Shown here piece by piece: positions 18,148-25,526 of a stretch of DNA of 64,000 bases. The notes beneath the pieces are model-generated. The model had not been told where the DNA came from, searched no databases, and saw only the letters and a program-made list of their open reading frames with translations. The translations under genes and the position numbers were made by a program. The DNA comes from Flavobacterium pallidum (GTDB lineage Bacteria > Bacteroidota > Bacteroidia > Flavobacteriales > Flavobacteriaceae). Within the stretch, counting starts at the first letter, position 1, and each line of letters starts with the position of its first letter. The stretch spans positions 3,286,001 to 3,350,000 of the forward strand of contig NZ_CP029187.1 of NCBI RefSeq assembly GCF_003097535.1, read 5' to 3'.

Positions 18148-18960
18148 ATGTCGAGCAGCATCACTGAAAAAAATTACCGGAAGTTGATTATCCGTGCGGG
18201 GCTTGAAGGCTTTTCGTTTGCCGTGGGCGATACGCTGAATGAGCGCATACTGTCGTTTGAGGAGGTTGATTTTTCAGCTTATACGAAAACCCACAAGGTG
18301 GAAGAACATTACTGGAAAGCGTTCCTGGAATACCGTGAACTCACGCGCATGTATGATGAAGTGGTAGTGCTGCACGACAACAACCTGAACACTTTTGTAC
18401 CGTCGGCGTTGTTTGATGAAGCGTATGCGGGGAGTTACCTGCAATACAATACCAAGGTTTTTGAGACAGATTTATTTGCATTTGATACGATTGAAAGCCC
18501 GGAAATAAAAAATGTATATGTGCCTTATGTGAACATCAATAATTTTTTGATTGACCAGTTTGGGCCCTTTGAATACAGGCATTCGAATACCGTTTTGGTT
18601 TCAGCTTTGCTTAACCTTTCGAAAAATGTGGAAGAAAAGCTGGTATTTGTGCATTTCGATGAAAAATGCTTTGAGATTGTCGTGGTACAGAACAGGAAAT
18701 TGTTGCTTTTCAATTCGTTTGAATACCAGAATGCAGCCGATTTCATCTATTATTTATTGTTTACATGCGAGCAACTGAACCTGAATCCTGAAAACCTGAA
18801 ACTGCAATTGCTCGGAAAGATTACTGAAGAAAGCGAGTTGTTCCGGATGGCTTACAAATATGTACGAAATGTTTCACTGGCAGATGTTTCGACACTGCAA
18901 CGCCGCAATGATTTTTCAATCAGCCAGAATTTACAGCATTTTATACTGTTCCAATTATGA
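18148..18960 (+). CDS. DUF3822 family protein, 270 aa
   Basis: I recognise this as the Bacteroidota DUF3822 family from its pattern NYRKLIIRAGLEGFSF, its length and its position directly before rsmD. The fold is probably of the actin/ASKHA kind, judging from the duplicated strand pattern and segments such as LVFVHFDEKCFEIVVVQN, but no catalytic residue can be named. I chose ATG 18148, because the in-frame TTG at 18127 overlaps a -7 box (TAAGTTTG at 18122-18129). It overlaps rsmD by 4 nt (ATGA), so translation is coupled. Confidence 0.8.
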   Translation: MSSSITEKNYRKLIIRAGLEGFSFAVGDTLNERILSFEEVDFSAYTKTHKVEEHYWKAFLEYRELTRMYDEVVVLHDNNLNTFVPSALFDEAYAGSYLQYNTKVFETDLFAFDTIESPEIKNVYVPYVNINNFLIDQFGPFEYRHSNTVLVSALLNLSKNVEEKLVFVHFDEKCFEIVVVQNRKLLLFNSFEYQNAADFIYYLLFTCEQLNLNPENLKLQLLGKITEESELFRMAYKYVRNVSLADVSTLQRRNDFSISQNLQHFILFQL

Positions 18961-19544
18961 GAATCATTTCAGGCAAATATAAAGGAAGGCGCATCAGTCC
19001 GCCCAAGAACCTGCCGGTGCGCCCTACGACCGACATGAGTAAGGAAGCGCTGTTCAATATCATCAACAACCATTTTAATTTTAACGGATTGAAGGTGCTC
19101 GACCTTTTTGCAGGAACCGGCAACATCAGTTATGAGTTTGCATCGCGCGGCAGTGCGCCGATAGTGAGCGTTGACGGTGATTTCGGCTGCATCAGGTTTA
19201 TAAAGCAGACGGCTTCGGAATTTGATTTTGATATTACCCCGATAAAAAGCGACGTGTTCAAATTCCTTGAAAAGCACAAAACATCCTATGATTTTATTTT
19301 CGCCGATCCGCCATATGGATTGGACCAGGCATCGTTTGACAAAATCGTGATGATGATTTTTGAAAATGGATTGCTCGAAGAAGACGGCATGATGGTCATT
19401 GAGCATTCCAAATATACGCCGCTGAACCATTTGCCGAATTTCTCATTTCAGAAAAGCTACGGCGGTTCGTTCTTCTCGTTTTTTGAATTTGAATCAGATG
19501 GAAACGATCTGGAAGACGAGGAAGATGATTCCGAAGAGGAATAA
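18957..19544 (+). CDS. rsmD: RsmD-family 16S rRNA guanine-N2 methyltransferase
   Basis: This transfers a methyl group from S-adenosylmethionine to G966 (E. coli numbering) of 16S rRNA. It opens with MRIISGKYKGRRI and PTTDMSKEALFNII. The SAM site is LDLFAGTGNISYEFASRG. The catalytic motif IV is FADPPYGLD. The core length is typical for the family. The acidic tail (residues about 180-195, NDLEDEEDDSEEE) is extra. It starts inside the end of the DUF3822 gene. rnpB lies downstream on the opposite strand. Confidence 0.9.
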   Translation: MRIISGKYKGRRISPPKNLPVRPTTDMSKEALFNIINNHFNFNGLKVLDLFAGTGNISYEFASRGSAPIVSVDGDFGCIRFIKQTASEFDFDITPIKSDVFKFLEKHKTSYDFIFADPPYGLDQASFDKIVMMIFENGLLEEDGMMVIEHSKYTPLNHLPNFSFQKSYGGSFFSFFEFESDGNDLEDEEDDSEEE

Positions 19545-19600
19545 AATTACGAATTTCAAATTGTGGATTACGTGCAATACGTCATTTGAAATTCATAATT
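19545..19600. repeat. Inverted repeat between rsmD and rnpB
   Basis: AATTACGAATTTCAAATT at 19545-19562 pairs with 19583-19600 (15 of 18 positions) around a 20-nt centre. It sits exactly between the rsmD stop and the rnpB T run, so it may help end transcription from both sides. Confidence 0.65.
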
Positions 19601-19607
19601 AAAAAAA

Positions 19608-19937
19608 GCAGGCCTGTAAGCCGGATTCTGTATCCTGATCCCCTTGCGGGAAAGACAAGATCCTTATCATTTATCTGGTCTCGTTGTTACCAGCGAGATC
19701 TATCTTTCTACCCTTCGGCAACGGACGGGAAGCCCTTAAATGCCGATATACTTGAAATTTCACCACATAGAGTTTACCTGGTTTCACTACAGCTTAACCT
19801 GTACATACTTTCTGTTGCACTTGTCCTTGCCCCGATTTTAATGTCGAGACCGACGGGCGTTACCCGCTATGCTTCCCTATGGTGTCCGGACTTTCCTCTC
19901 CCGATTTGCATCGTTAGCGATAAGGCGGCCTGCGGCG
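19608..19937 (-). ncRNA. rnpB: RNase P RNA
   Basis: Read on the minus strand, this contains the universal 5' core GAGGAAAGTCCGGACACC, then AGCGGGTAACGCCCG, and the 3' core ACAGAATCCGGCTTACAGG. The P1 helix is GCAGGCC (19927-19933) with GGCCTGC at the 3' end, followed directly by a T7 run that acts as terminator. The -7 box TAGCTTTG (19938-19945) lies just before the 5' end. The molecule is the catalytic RNA that matures tRNA 5' ends. The end positions are good to a few bases. Confidence 0.97.
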
Positions 19938-19959
19938 CAAAGCTACGATAAATTGCAAA

Positions 19960-20067
19960 ACTATAAGACTGCAAGATTATAAGATTACAGTTCGGGATTT
20001 CACAAGTCGGCTATACTTGTATCATTACACTTCCTATCCTACTGTCTTATAATCTTGGTCTTACAGT
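19960..20067. repeat. Inverted repeat upstream of rnpB
   Basis: The left arm ACTATAAGACTGCAAGATTATAAGATTACAGT and the right arm (20041-20067), once reverse-complemented, agree except for a few changes. The centre is unrelated. It lies between the rnpB promoter and the 20209 gene and has no coding content. Confidence 0.75.
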
Positions 20068-20208
20068 CCCTATCGATTCAATATGATGGAAATAGTGTAA
20101 ACCCATAACAAAATCTCATAAACTCATTTAACACTTCATTCATCACATCTGAAAAGTGAAGTTGTAATTTTATGACTACAAGTTTTATCAACCTAAAAAT
20201 AATCAGTC

Positions 20209-20526
20209 ATGGAACGTCAAATGTATCATTATGCCACTGTTTCTAAGGCATTGGAAGAATTAAAGGAGAAAGGATTTACGACAGATTTTAACATTCAGGA
20301 GAAAAGGATTACCGACAATCCTGATGATTTTGAAATCGTGCACATATACCGTTATGAAGGGGAAAGCGATCCCGGCGATGAAGCTACAGTTTATGGCATC
20401 AAAGCCAGCGATGGCGAACGCGGCGTATTTGTTGCCGGGGATTTATCGATGGGTGAAAAAAGCGCTACCCGTGTACTAAACGATTTGAGCATCCGTGGCA
20501 GGGAAGACCGCCCGGAACAAAATTAA
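20209..20526 (+). CDS. Small conserved-looking soluble protein, 105 aa
   Basis: I cannot give it a function. It is acidic, with an N-terminal helix ([18 protein letters not shown]) and then strands such as [25 protein letters not shown], and a glycine-rich turn [14 protein letters not shown]. Similar short proteins occur widely in Flavobacteria and are sometimes mislabelled as phosphoribosylpyrophosphate synthetase. Nothing here resembles that enzyme. It lies 7 nt before the topoisomerase gene on the same strand, so the two are probably one transcript. Confidence 0.7.
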   Translation: MERQMYHYATVSKALEELKEKGFTTDFNIQEKRITDNPDDFEIVHIYRYEGESDPGDEATVYGIKASDGERGVFVAGDLSMGEKSATRVLNDLSIRGREDRPEQN

Positions 20527-20533
20527 GCATAGC

Positions 20534-21604
20534 ATGAACAGGCTGCAATCCAAACTCGAGAAAATCGGGCGTGATCCAAAAATCACCGCCAAGGCTGTAG
20601 GGCTTCGATACGCAGCAAATTTCAACAAAGGCTATCACAGGATCAAAACTGATGATGGCTTTTATTATTTGGATGAAGCACGGAAGAAAGTCAGGAATAA
20701 GGCTGTGCTCGAACGTTTTAAGAAACTCGTGATTCCGCCTGCGTGGGAAAACGTCTGGATTTCGCCTTATGAAAACGGCCATCTGCAAGTTACGGGAATA
20801 GATGCCAAAGGCAGGAAACAATATCGTTATCATGCCAATTGGAACAAGATCAGGAACCAGTCGAAATTTCACCGCCTGCAAAATTTTGCCGCCGCATTGC
20901 CTTTGATACGCGAGCAGGTTGAAGCCGATCTGAACAGAAAGGGACTGCCTTATGAAAAAGTTGTGGCTCTGGTGGTAAAGCTCATTGAGCTTACGAACAT
21001 CAGGATTGGGAATGATGCGTATAAGAAACTGTACGGATCATTCGGATTGACAACGCTTCAGGACAAACACGTAAAATTTGACAAATCGAACATCTATTTC
21101 CAGTTTGTCGGAAAGAAAGGCGTGAAGCATAAAATCGGGCTTAAGAGCGTGAAATTATTAAACCTTGTTAAAAAATGCCGCGACATTCCGGGACAGGATT
21201 TGTTCCAGTATTATGATGATGACGGGAATCATCATGTCATAGGCTCAGCGGACATCAACGGTTACCTGAAAAATATTACGCAACAGGATTTTACGGCAAA
21301 GGATTTTCGGCTTTGGGCCGGAAGCGTGAATGCTTTGTGTGCGTTTCAATCCATCGGTGAACCAAAAAACGATACTGACTGCAAGCGTAAGATTGTTGAA
21401 GTGATGGATTCGGTGGCGCAGAAACTTGGGAATACGCGATCCGTATGCCGCAAATATTATGTCCACCCGACAGTGATTGCAGCTTATGAAAAAGGTTCTA
21501 TCTGGAAATACAAACCCATCACCAAGCCATCTTCATTGAATGAAGAAGAACGGATATTGATCAATTTACTAGAAAACGAAACCATTGCCGAAGTAATCGC
21601 ATAA
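20534..21604 (+). CDS. DNA topoisomerase IB (poxvirus/bacterial type)
   Basis: This is a 356-aa type IB topoisomerase, which relaxes DNA through a 3'-phosphotyrosine bond. The N-terminal clamp domain contains KLVIPPAWENVWISPYENGH and the typical GRKQYRYHANW. The catalytic core has LIELTNIRIGNDAY, GKKGVKH, DFRLWAGSVNA and the nucleophile Y309 in CRKYYVHP. I chose ATG 20534, since an upstream GTG would overlap the preceding gene without need. Bacterial members are an accessory to gyrase and topo I. Confidence 0.92.
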   Translation: MNRLQSKLEKIGRDPKITAKAVGLRYAANFNKGYHRIKTDDGFYYLDEARKKVRNKAVLERFKKLVIPPAWENVWISPYENGHLQVTGIDAKGRKQYRYHANWNKIRNQSKFHRLQNFAAALPLIREQVEADLNRKGLPYEKVVALVVKLIELTNIRIGNDAYKKLYGSFGLTTLQDKHVKFDKSNIYFQFVGKKGVKHKIGLKSVKLLNLVKKCRDIPGQDLFQYYDDDGNHHVIGSADINGYLKNITQQDFTAKDFRLWAGSVNALCAFQSIGEPKNDTDCKRKIVEVMDSVAQKLGNTRSVCRKYYVHPTVIAAYEKGSIWKYKPITKPSSLNEEERILINLLENETIAEVIA

Positions 21605-21615
21605 TTACCTACATT

Positions 21616-22242
21616 ATGAAAACCTTCTTTTTATTAATTTTTGCCGCTTTAGCCTTCAGTTGCTCAAACCGGGAAAAAACCAATGCCACTGAAAAAAATG
21701 ACACCATTGCAGCCATAAATACTGCTGCTGAAATCAAGCCTGAATTGCTTATTACACCTGGAATCGCGATAGGACTTACCGCGATAGAGGACAACACCTC
21801 AAAACTGGAAACGCTGGGCACACCGGATCAGTCAGATGCGGCTATGGGGAAAGCCTGGATGACCTGGTACGGAAAAAAAACAGATACCACGCGTGATGAA
21901 CTGAACATTTATACGACTTATAAAGACAATGAACTCAAGGAAAAAGTAGTTCGACAGATCAGGGTAACATCACCTGATTTTAAAACCAAAGACGGCATCA
22001 GTACAGAAAGTTCCTTTGCTGAAATCCAACAGCAATATCCCAAATTGCAGACTGTCGGAAAATACGACAATTCCGATACAAAAATTGAGACCACCATTTA
22101 TGACGACGTAGCATCCGGCATCGCATTTGAAATCAAAAACCCTTACGGAAACAGCCATTGTTCGGCCATTATTGTACATCCAAAAGGTAAAAAAGTCACC
22201 GATGAATACATTTACCTGAATCCCTATATGATTGTGCTGTAA
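21616..22242 (+). CDS. Unrecognised lipoprotein, 208 aa
   Basis: The signal FFLLIFAALAFSCSN ends in a lipobox cysteine, so the protein should be lipid-anchored. A low-complexity linker (residues about 20-38, rich in N, T, E and K) precedes a domain of about 170 residues. That domain contains GIAIGLTAIEDNTSKLETLG and GTPDQSDAAMGKAWMTWYGKK. The Gly-Thr-Pro-Asp step after a helical stretch recalls bacterial proteins that wrap around a binding groove, but no ligand can be named. It lies 11 nt after the topoisomerase gene and is probably read from the same transcript. Confidence 0.7.
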   Translation: MKTFFLLIFAALAFSCSNREKTNATEKNDTIAAINTAAEIKPELLITPGIAIGLTAIEDNTSKLETLGTPDQSDAAMGKAWMTWYGKKTDTTRDELNIYTTYKDNELKEKVVRQIRVTSPDFKTKDGISTESSFAEIQQQYPKLQTVGKYDNSDTKIETTIYDDVASGIAFEIKNPYGNSHCSAIIVHPKGKKVTDEYIYLNPYMIVL

Positions 22243-22327
22243 CCGTGGATAACTTTTGATTTTTTGGCACCTTAAAAAATTTCAATCTTTAAATTTTAAA
22301 AGTATATTTGTCGACCAATAGGCATTT

Positions 22328-23413
22328 ATGGAACAATTTGTAGTATCGGCAAGGAAGTACCGCCCACAGACATTCAAGGATGTCGTCGGGCAACAGGCCA
22401 TTACGAACACTTTGCTCAATGCCATCGAAACCAACCACCTGGCTTCGGCTTTACTTTTTACGGGACCGAGGGGTGTCGGCAAGACCACCTGTGCCAGGAT
22501 TCTGGCCAGGAAAATCAACCAACCCGGTTATGACGATCCGAACGAGGATTTTGCATTCAATGTTTTTGAACTCGATGCGGCATCTAACAACTCAGTCGAT
22601 GATATCAGGAACCTCATCGATCAGGTAAGGATTCCGCCACAGACAGGGCAATTTAAGGTCTATATCATCGACGAAGTACACATGCTGTCCTCGGCGGCAT
22701 TCAATGCTTTCCTGAAAACGCTCGAAGAACCGCCTAAGCATGCCATTTTTATTTTGGCTACGACCGAAAAACATAAAATCATCCCGACGATTTTGTCGCG
22801 TTGCCAGATTTTCGACTTTAAAAGGATTACGGTAAAAGATGCCAAAGACCATCTCGCCGAAGTGGCGGCAAGCCAGGGCGTAGTTTTTGAAGACGATGCA
22901 CTGCATATCATCGCCCAAAAGGCAGATGGCGCGATGCGTGATGCGCTTTCGATCTTTGACCGCGTGGTGTCCTATTGCGGCAATAACCTGACCAGGCAGG
23001 CTGTTACAGAAAACCTGAATGTACTTGATTACGAAACTTACATCAACATCACGGGACTTATTTTAGAGAATAAAATCCCGGAATTGCTAGTTGCTTACAA
23101 TGAAATCCTTGCAAAAGGGTTCGATGGGCATCATTTTATTTCAGGATTGGCTTCACATTTCAGGGATTTGCTGGTTTCCAAAAATCCTGCTACTTTGTCT
23201 TTATTGGAGGCAGGAGAACAGGCCCAGAAATTATACGGCGCACAAGCTGTGATAGCATCCCAGGATTTCCTCCTGAAAGCCATTGACATTGCAAATGATT
23301 GCGACCTCAAATATAAAGTCTCGCAAAACCAGCGCCTGTTGGTTGAATTGTGCCTGATGCAACTGGCCTCTATCACTTTTGATGGAGAAAAAAAAAAGCT
23401 GACGGATATATAA
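22328..23413 (+). CDS. dnaX: DNA polymerase III gamma/tau, gamma-length frame
   Basis: This is the clamp-loader ATPase. Walker A is GPRGVGKTTCARILARK, Walker B is IIDEVHMLS, sensor 1 is ILATTEKHKI, and the arginine-finger SRC motif is TILSRCQIFDF. Domains I-III fill about residues 1-355. The zinc-binding cysteines usual in E. coli DnaX are absent here (residues about 55-75). The 361-aa frame ends just after a run of ten A (23388-23397). The next gene continues in the -1 frame with no stop between them, so this product corresponds to gamma and a slipped product to tau. TATATTTG at 22303-22310 may be its -7 box. Confidence 0.92.
   Translation: MEQFVVSARKYRPQTFKDVVGQQAITNTLLNAIETNHLASALLFTGPRGVGKTTCARILARKINQPGYDDPNEDFAFNVFELDAASNNSVDDIRNLIDQVRIPPQTGQFKVYIIDEVHMLSSAAFNAFLKTLEEPPKHAIFILATTEKHKIIPTILSRCQIFDFKRITVKDAKDHLAEVAASQGVVFEDDALHIIAQKADGAMRDALSIFDRVVSYCGNNLTRQAVTENLNVLDYETYINITGLILENKIPELLVAYNEILAKGFDGHHFISGLASHFRDLLVSKNPATLSLLEAGEQAQKLYGAQAVIASQDFLLKAIDIANDCDLKYKVSQNQRLLVELCLMQLASITFDGEKKKLTDI
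23388..23398 (+). promoter_or_regulatory. dnaX: A10-G slip site in dnaX
   Basis: The sequence GAAAAAAAAAAG is read as GAA AAA AAA AAG in frame and ends four codons later in TAA. Slipping one base back opens a frame that runs through KADGYIIPANHFYGRV into the downstream protein. The length 22328-24036 is 1709 nt, which is divisible by three after re-reading one base, giving a 569-aa tau. I see no strong hairpin after the site, so slippage on the A run (as in Thermus dnaX) fits better than a stimulated ribosomal shift. Confidence 0.7.
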
Positions 23414-23439
23414 TCCCCGCCAATCATTTTTATGGGCGC

Positions 23440-24036
23440 GTGATGGAAATTGCGGTGGAAGCACCCGAAATCCTTGATTCACCTGTCGTTAAAGAATTGC
23501 AATCAGCCATAATCCCTGAGGAAAACCCAATACAGGAAAATATTCAGATTCCAAAAACCAACGCTGATGCTCCCGTTGCAAAAGTTTCTGCATTATCACT
23601 GGCCAGCATCCGTGCGAAAAAAGAATTAGAGCAATCCGGAAAAGCCGCCGCAAAAGAAACGACAGAATTACCTACTGAAGCTTTTTCAGAAACCGATATG
23701 CTGCTACAGTGGAATAAATATGCGCAACGTTTAAGCGATAAAGGCCACAAGATCATGGAAGCTTTGTTGCTGATCAACGACCCGAAACTGGAAGGAACCA
23801 CAATCAAGCATGAATTGCCTAATGAAGGTTCGGCCATTGATTTTGAAAGCGGGAAACTCGAACTTTTGGGATATTTACGCGGCAAGCTACACAACCACGA
23901 CATTACGATTGAAGTTATCGTGAACGAAAATATCAGCAGCCGCAAAGCATTCACCCCGCAGGACCGTTACAACCGATTGAATGAAATCAATCCGAGCCTG
24001 GAATTGTTGCGGAAGACTTTTGATTTGGATTTTTAA
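23440..24036 (+). CDS. dnaX: Tau-specific C-terminal part of DnaX (-1 frame)
   Basis: This frame is open from the A run at 23388, and its first in-frame start (GTG 23440) is probably not used alone. The protein has a linker rich in P, E, A and K (about 1-75). A compact domain (about 80-198) follows, containing LLQWNKYAQRLSDKGHKIME and FTPQDRYNRLNEINPSLELL. It resembles the C-terminal region of Bacteroidota gamma/tau proteins. Tau normally ties the clamp loader to polymerase and helicase. If the A run is a sequencing error, 22328-24036 is simply one dnaX gene. Confidence 0.8.
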   Translation: MMEIAVEAPEILDSPVVKELQSAIIPEENPIQENIQIPKTNADAPVAKVSALSLASIRAKKELEQSGKAAAKETTELPTEAFSETDMLLQWNKYAQRLSDKGHKIMEALLLINDPKLEGTTIKHELPNEGSAIDFESGKLELLGYLRGKLHNHDITIEVIVNENISSRKAFTPQDRYNRLNEINPSLELLRKTFDLDF

Positions 24037-24037
24037 C

Positions 24038-24616
24038 CTACTGCTTCTCCAGCAGCCTTTCTATACGCTTGTCCGGTACCAGCCACATCAGCGCCACAAA
24101 AATATATACCGCTCCCGAAAGCCATTCATTGAAAAAAGAAAAAATGATCCCAATGGTATACAACACGGGTGATGACAAACCTTTAAAATCTTTTCCAATG
24201 GCTTTTTTCAGGATTGAATTCTCGCCCTGGCTGCCTATAATCAGGCTTTGCAGCAACCAATAAGCCACACCTGCCATCAGCAATATTACACCATACACTG
24301 TCATCGTAGCTTTTGCAAAATGGTTTTCACCCATCCAGCCGGTAGCAAACGGTACCAGCGAAAGCCAGAAAAGCAGGTGCAGGTTGGCCCAGAGAATTTT
24401 ACCATTCACACGCGTGACACTGTGCAGCATATGGTGGTGGTTGTTCCAATAAATGCCCACATAAATGAAACTCAGGATATAGCTTATGAAAACCGGAAAA
24501 ACTGCCTTAAGCGCTTCGAATGTCGCTTCCTCAGGAACTTTAAGTTCCAAAACCATAATCGTCAGGATGATGGCCAATACGCCGTCACTGAATGCTTCGA
24601 GCCTGTTTTTATTCAT
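24038..24616 (-). CDS. TMEM175-family potassium channel-like protein
   Basis: This six-helix inner-membrane protein of 192 aa starts NRLEAFSDGVLAIILTIMVLELKVP. The RxxxFSDG motif in helix 1 is the signature of the TMEM175/DUF1211 family, whose bacterial members form tetrameric, weakly K+-selective channels. The isoleucines in LAIILTIMVLEL supply the pore. It is the last gene of the run starting at rnz, 3 nt from ppx, so it is co-transcribed with the polyphosphate enzymes. A link between K+ and polyphosphate is my inference. Confidence 0.85.
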   Translation of the reverse strand: MNKNRLEAFSDGVLAIILTIMVLELKVPEEATFEALKAVFPVFISYILSFIYVGIYWNNHHHMLHSVTRVNGKILWANLHLLFWLSLVPFATGWMGENHFAKATMTVYGVILLMAGVAYWLLQSLIIGSQGENSILKKAIGKDFKGLSSPVLYTIGIIFSFFNEWLSGAVYIFVALMWLVPDKRIERLLEKQ

Positions 24617-24619
24617 AAG

Positions 24620-25510
24620 TTATATTTTTCCGTAATACATGGCTTTTACGATACCGTCAGAAAGCCCGATCTTAGGCACATATATGCTTCTCGCACCGCT
24701 CCATTTCATGGCATTTAGATAGACACGCAACGCCGGAATGATTACATCAGCGCGGTCAGGGTTTAGGCCTAAAACTGAAATGCGCTGCTCGTAAGAAAGG
24801 GAATTCAGCATCGCATACTGGGAATTCAGGTGGATGTAGGACAACGGTTTTTCTTCCTGCTTTCCCGACATCTTAAATAGTTTATTGATATTCCCACCGG
24901 AACCGATCAAGGTCACAGTATCATATTCCTGTGTATTGGTGCGGATCCATTTTTCGATTTCCTGCCATACAATGTCGCTTACGACTTCATTCAGGAGTCG
25001 TACCGTACCGACTTTAAACGATTTTGAGGCTACAATTTTACCATCTGCAAAAAGTGAAAATTCAGTACTGCCGCCGCCCACATCAACATACAGGTATGTC
25101 TTGTCTGTTTTCACCAAATGATGCAAATCGGTTGCTGCGATGATGGCCGCTTCTTTTTTACCATCGATAATCTCAATTTTAATGTCGGCTTTTTTCTTGA
25201 TGAGTTCCGCTACTTCACGCCCATTGTAGGCTTCACGCATTGCAGAAGTAGCGCAGGCCATATATTTTTCAACCTTATGGACTTTCATCAGCAATTTAAA
25301 AGCTTTCATCGCGTCAATCATCCGTTCGATATTTTCTTCGGTAATTTCGCCGACGGTGAATGCATCCTGCCCGAGGCGTATCGGCACGCGGACCAGGGCA
25401 CTTTTAGAGAATTGCGTTTCTTTGCCTTCTTCTTCGATAATATTGGATACGAGCAACCGCATGGCGTTTGAACCGATGTCTATAGCAGCATATTTCTTGA
25501 CGGTGATCAT
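24620..25510 (-). CDS. ppx: Exopolyphosphatase, Ppx/GppA family
   Basis: This is a 296-aa ASKHA-fold phosphatase with the phosphate-1 motif AAIDIGSNAMRLLV, ACATSAMREAYNG and the phosphate-2 motif YVDVGGGSTEFSLF, followed by GSGGNINKLFKM. It removes terminal phosphate from polyphosphate and possibly from pppGpp. It lacks the C-terminal HD-like region of E. coli Ppx, as short GppA-like forms do. It lies 16 nt after ppk1, so the enzymes of polyphosphate synthesis and breakdown are co-transcribed. Confidence 0.9.
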   Translation of the reverse strand: MITVKKYAAIDIGSNAMRLLVSNIIEEEGKETQFSKSALVRVPIRLGQDAFTVGEITEENIERMIDAMKAFKLLMKVHKVEKYMACATSAMREAYNGREVAELIKKKADIKIEIIDGKKEAAIIAATDLHHLVKTDKTYLYVDVGGGSTEFSLFADGKIVASKSFKVGTVRLLNEVVSDIVWQEIEKWIRTNTQEYDTVTLIGSGGNINKLFKMSGKQEEKPLSYIHLNSQYAMLNSLSYEQRISVLGLNPDRADVIIPALRVYLNAMKWSGARSIYVPKIGLSDGIVKAMYYGKI

Positions 25511-25526
25511 TAATTGCTTGTATTTA

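Noticed and set aside
19586..19951. 121-aa open frame on the plus strand
   Set aside because: It lies antisense to the RNase P RNA gene and owes its length to the structured RNA; rnpB motifs are unmistakable.
20209..20526. Label as phosphoribosylpyrophosphate synthetase
   Set aside because: It is far too short and has no PRPP-binding loop; the label is a known annotation artefact.
24248..24718. 156-aa plus-strand frame opposite the TMEM175 gene and the end of ppx
   Set aside because: It spans two real genes on the other strand and shows no protein-like pattern.
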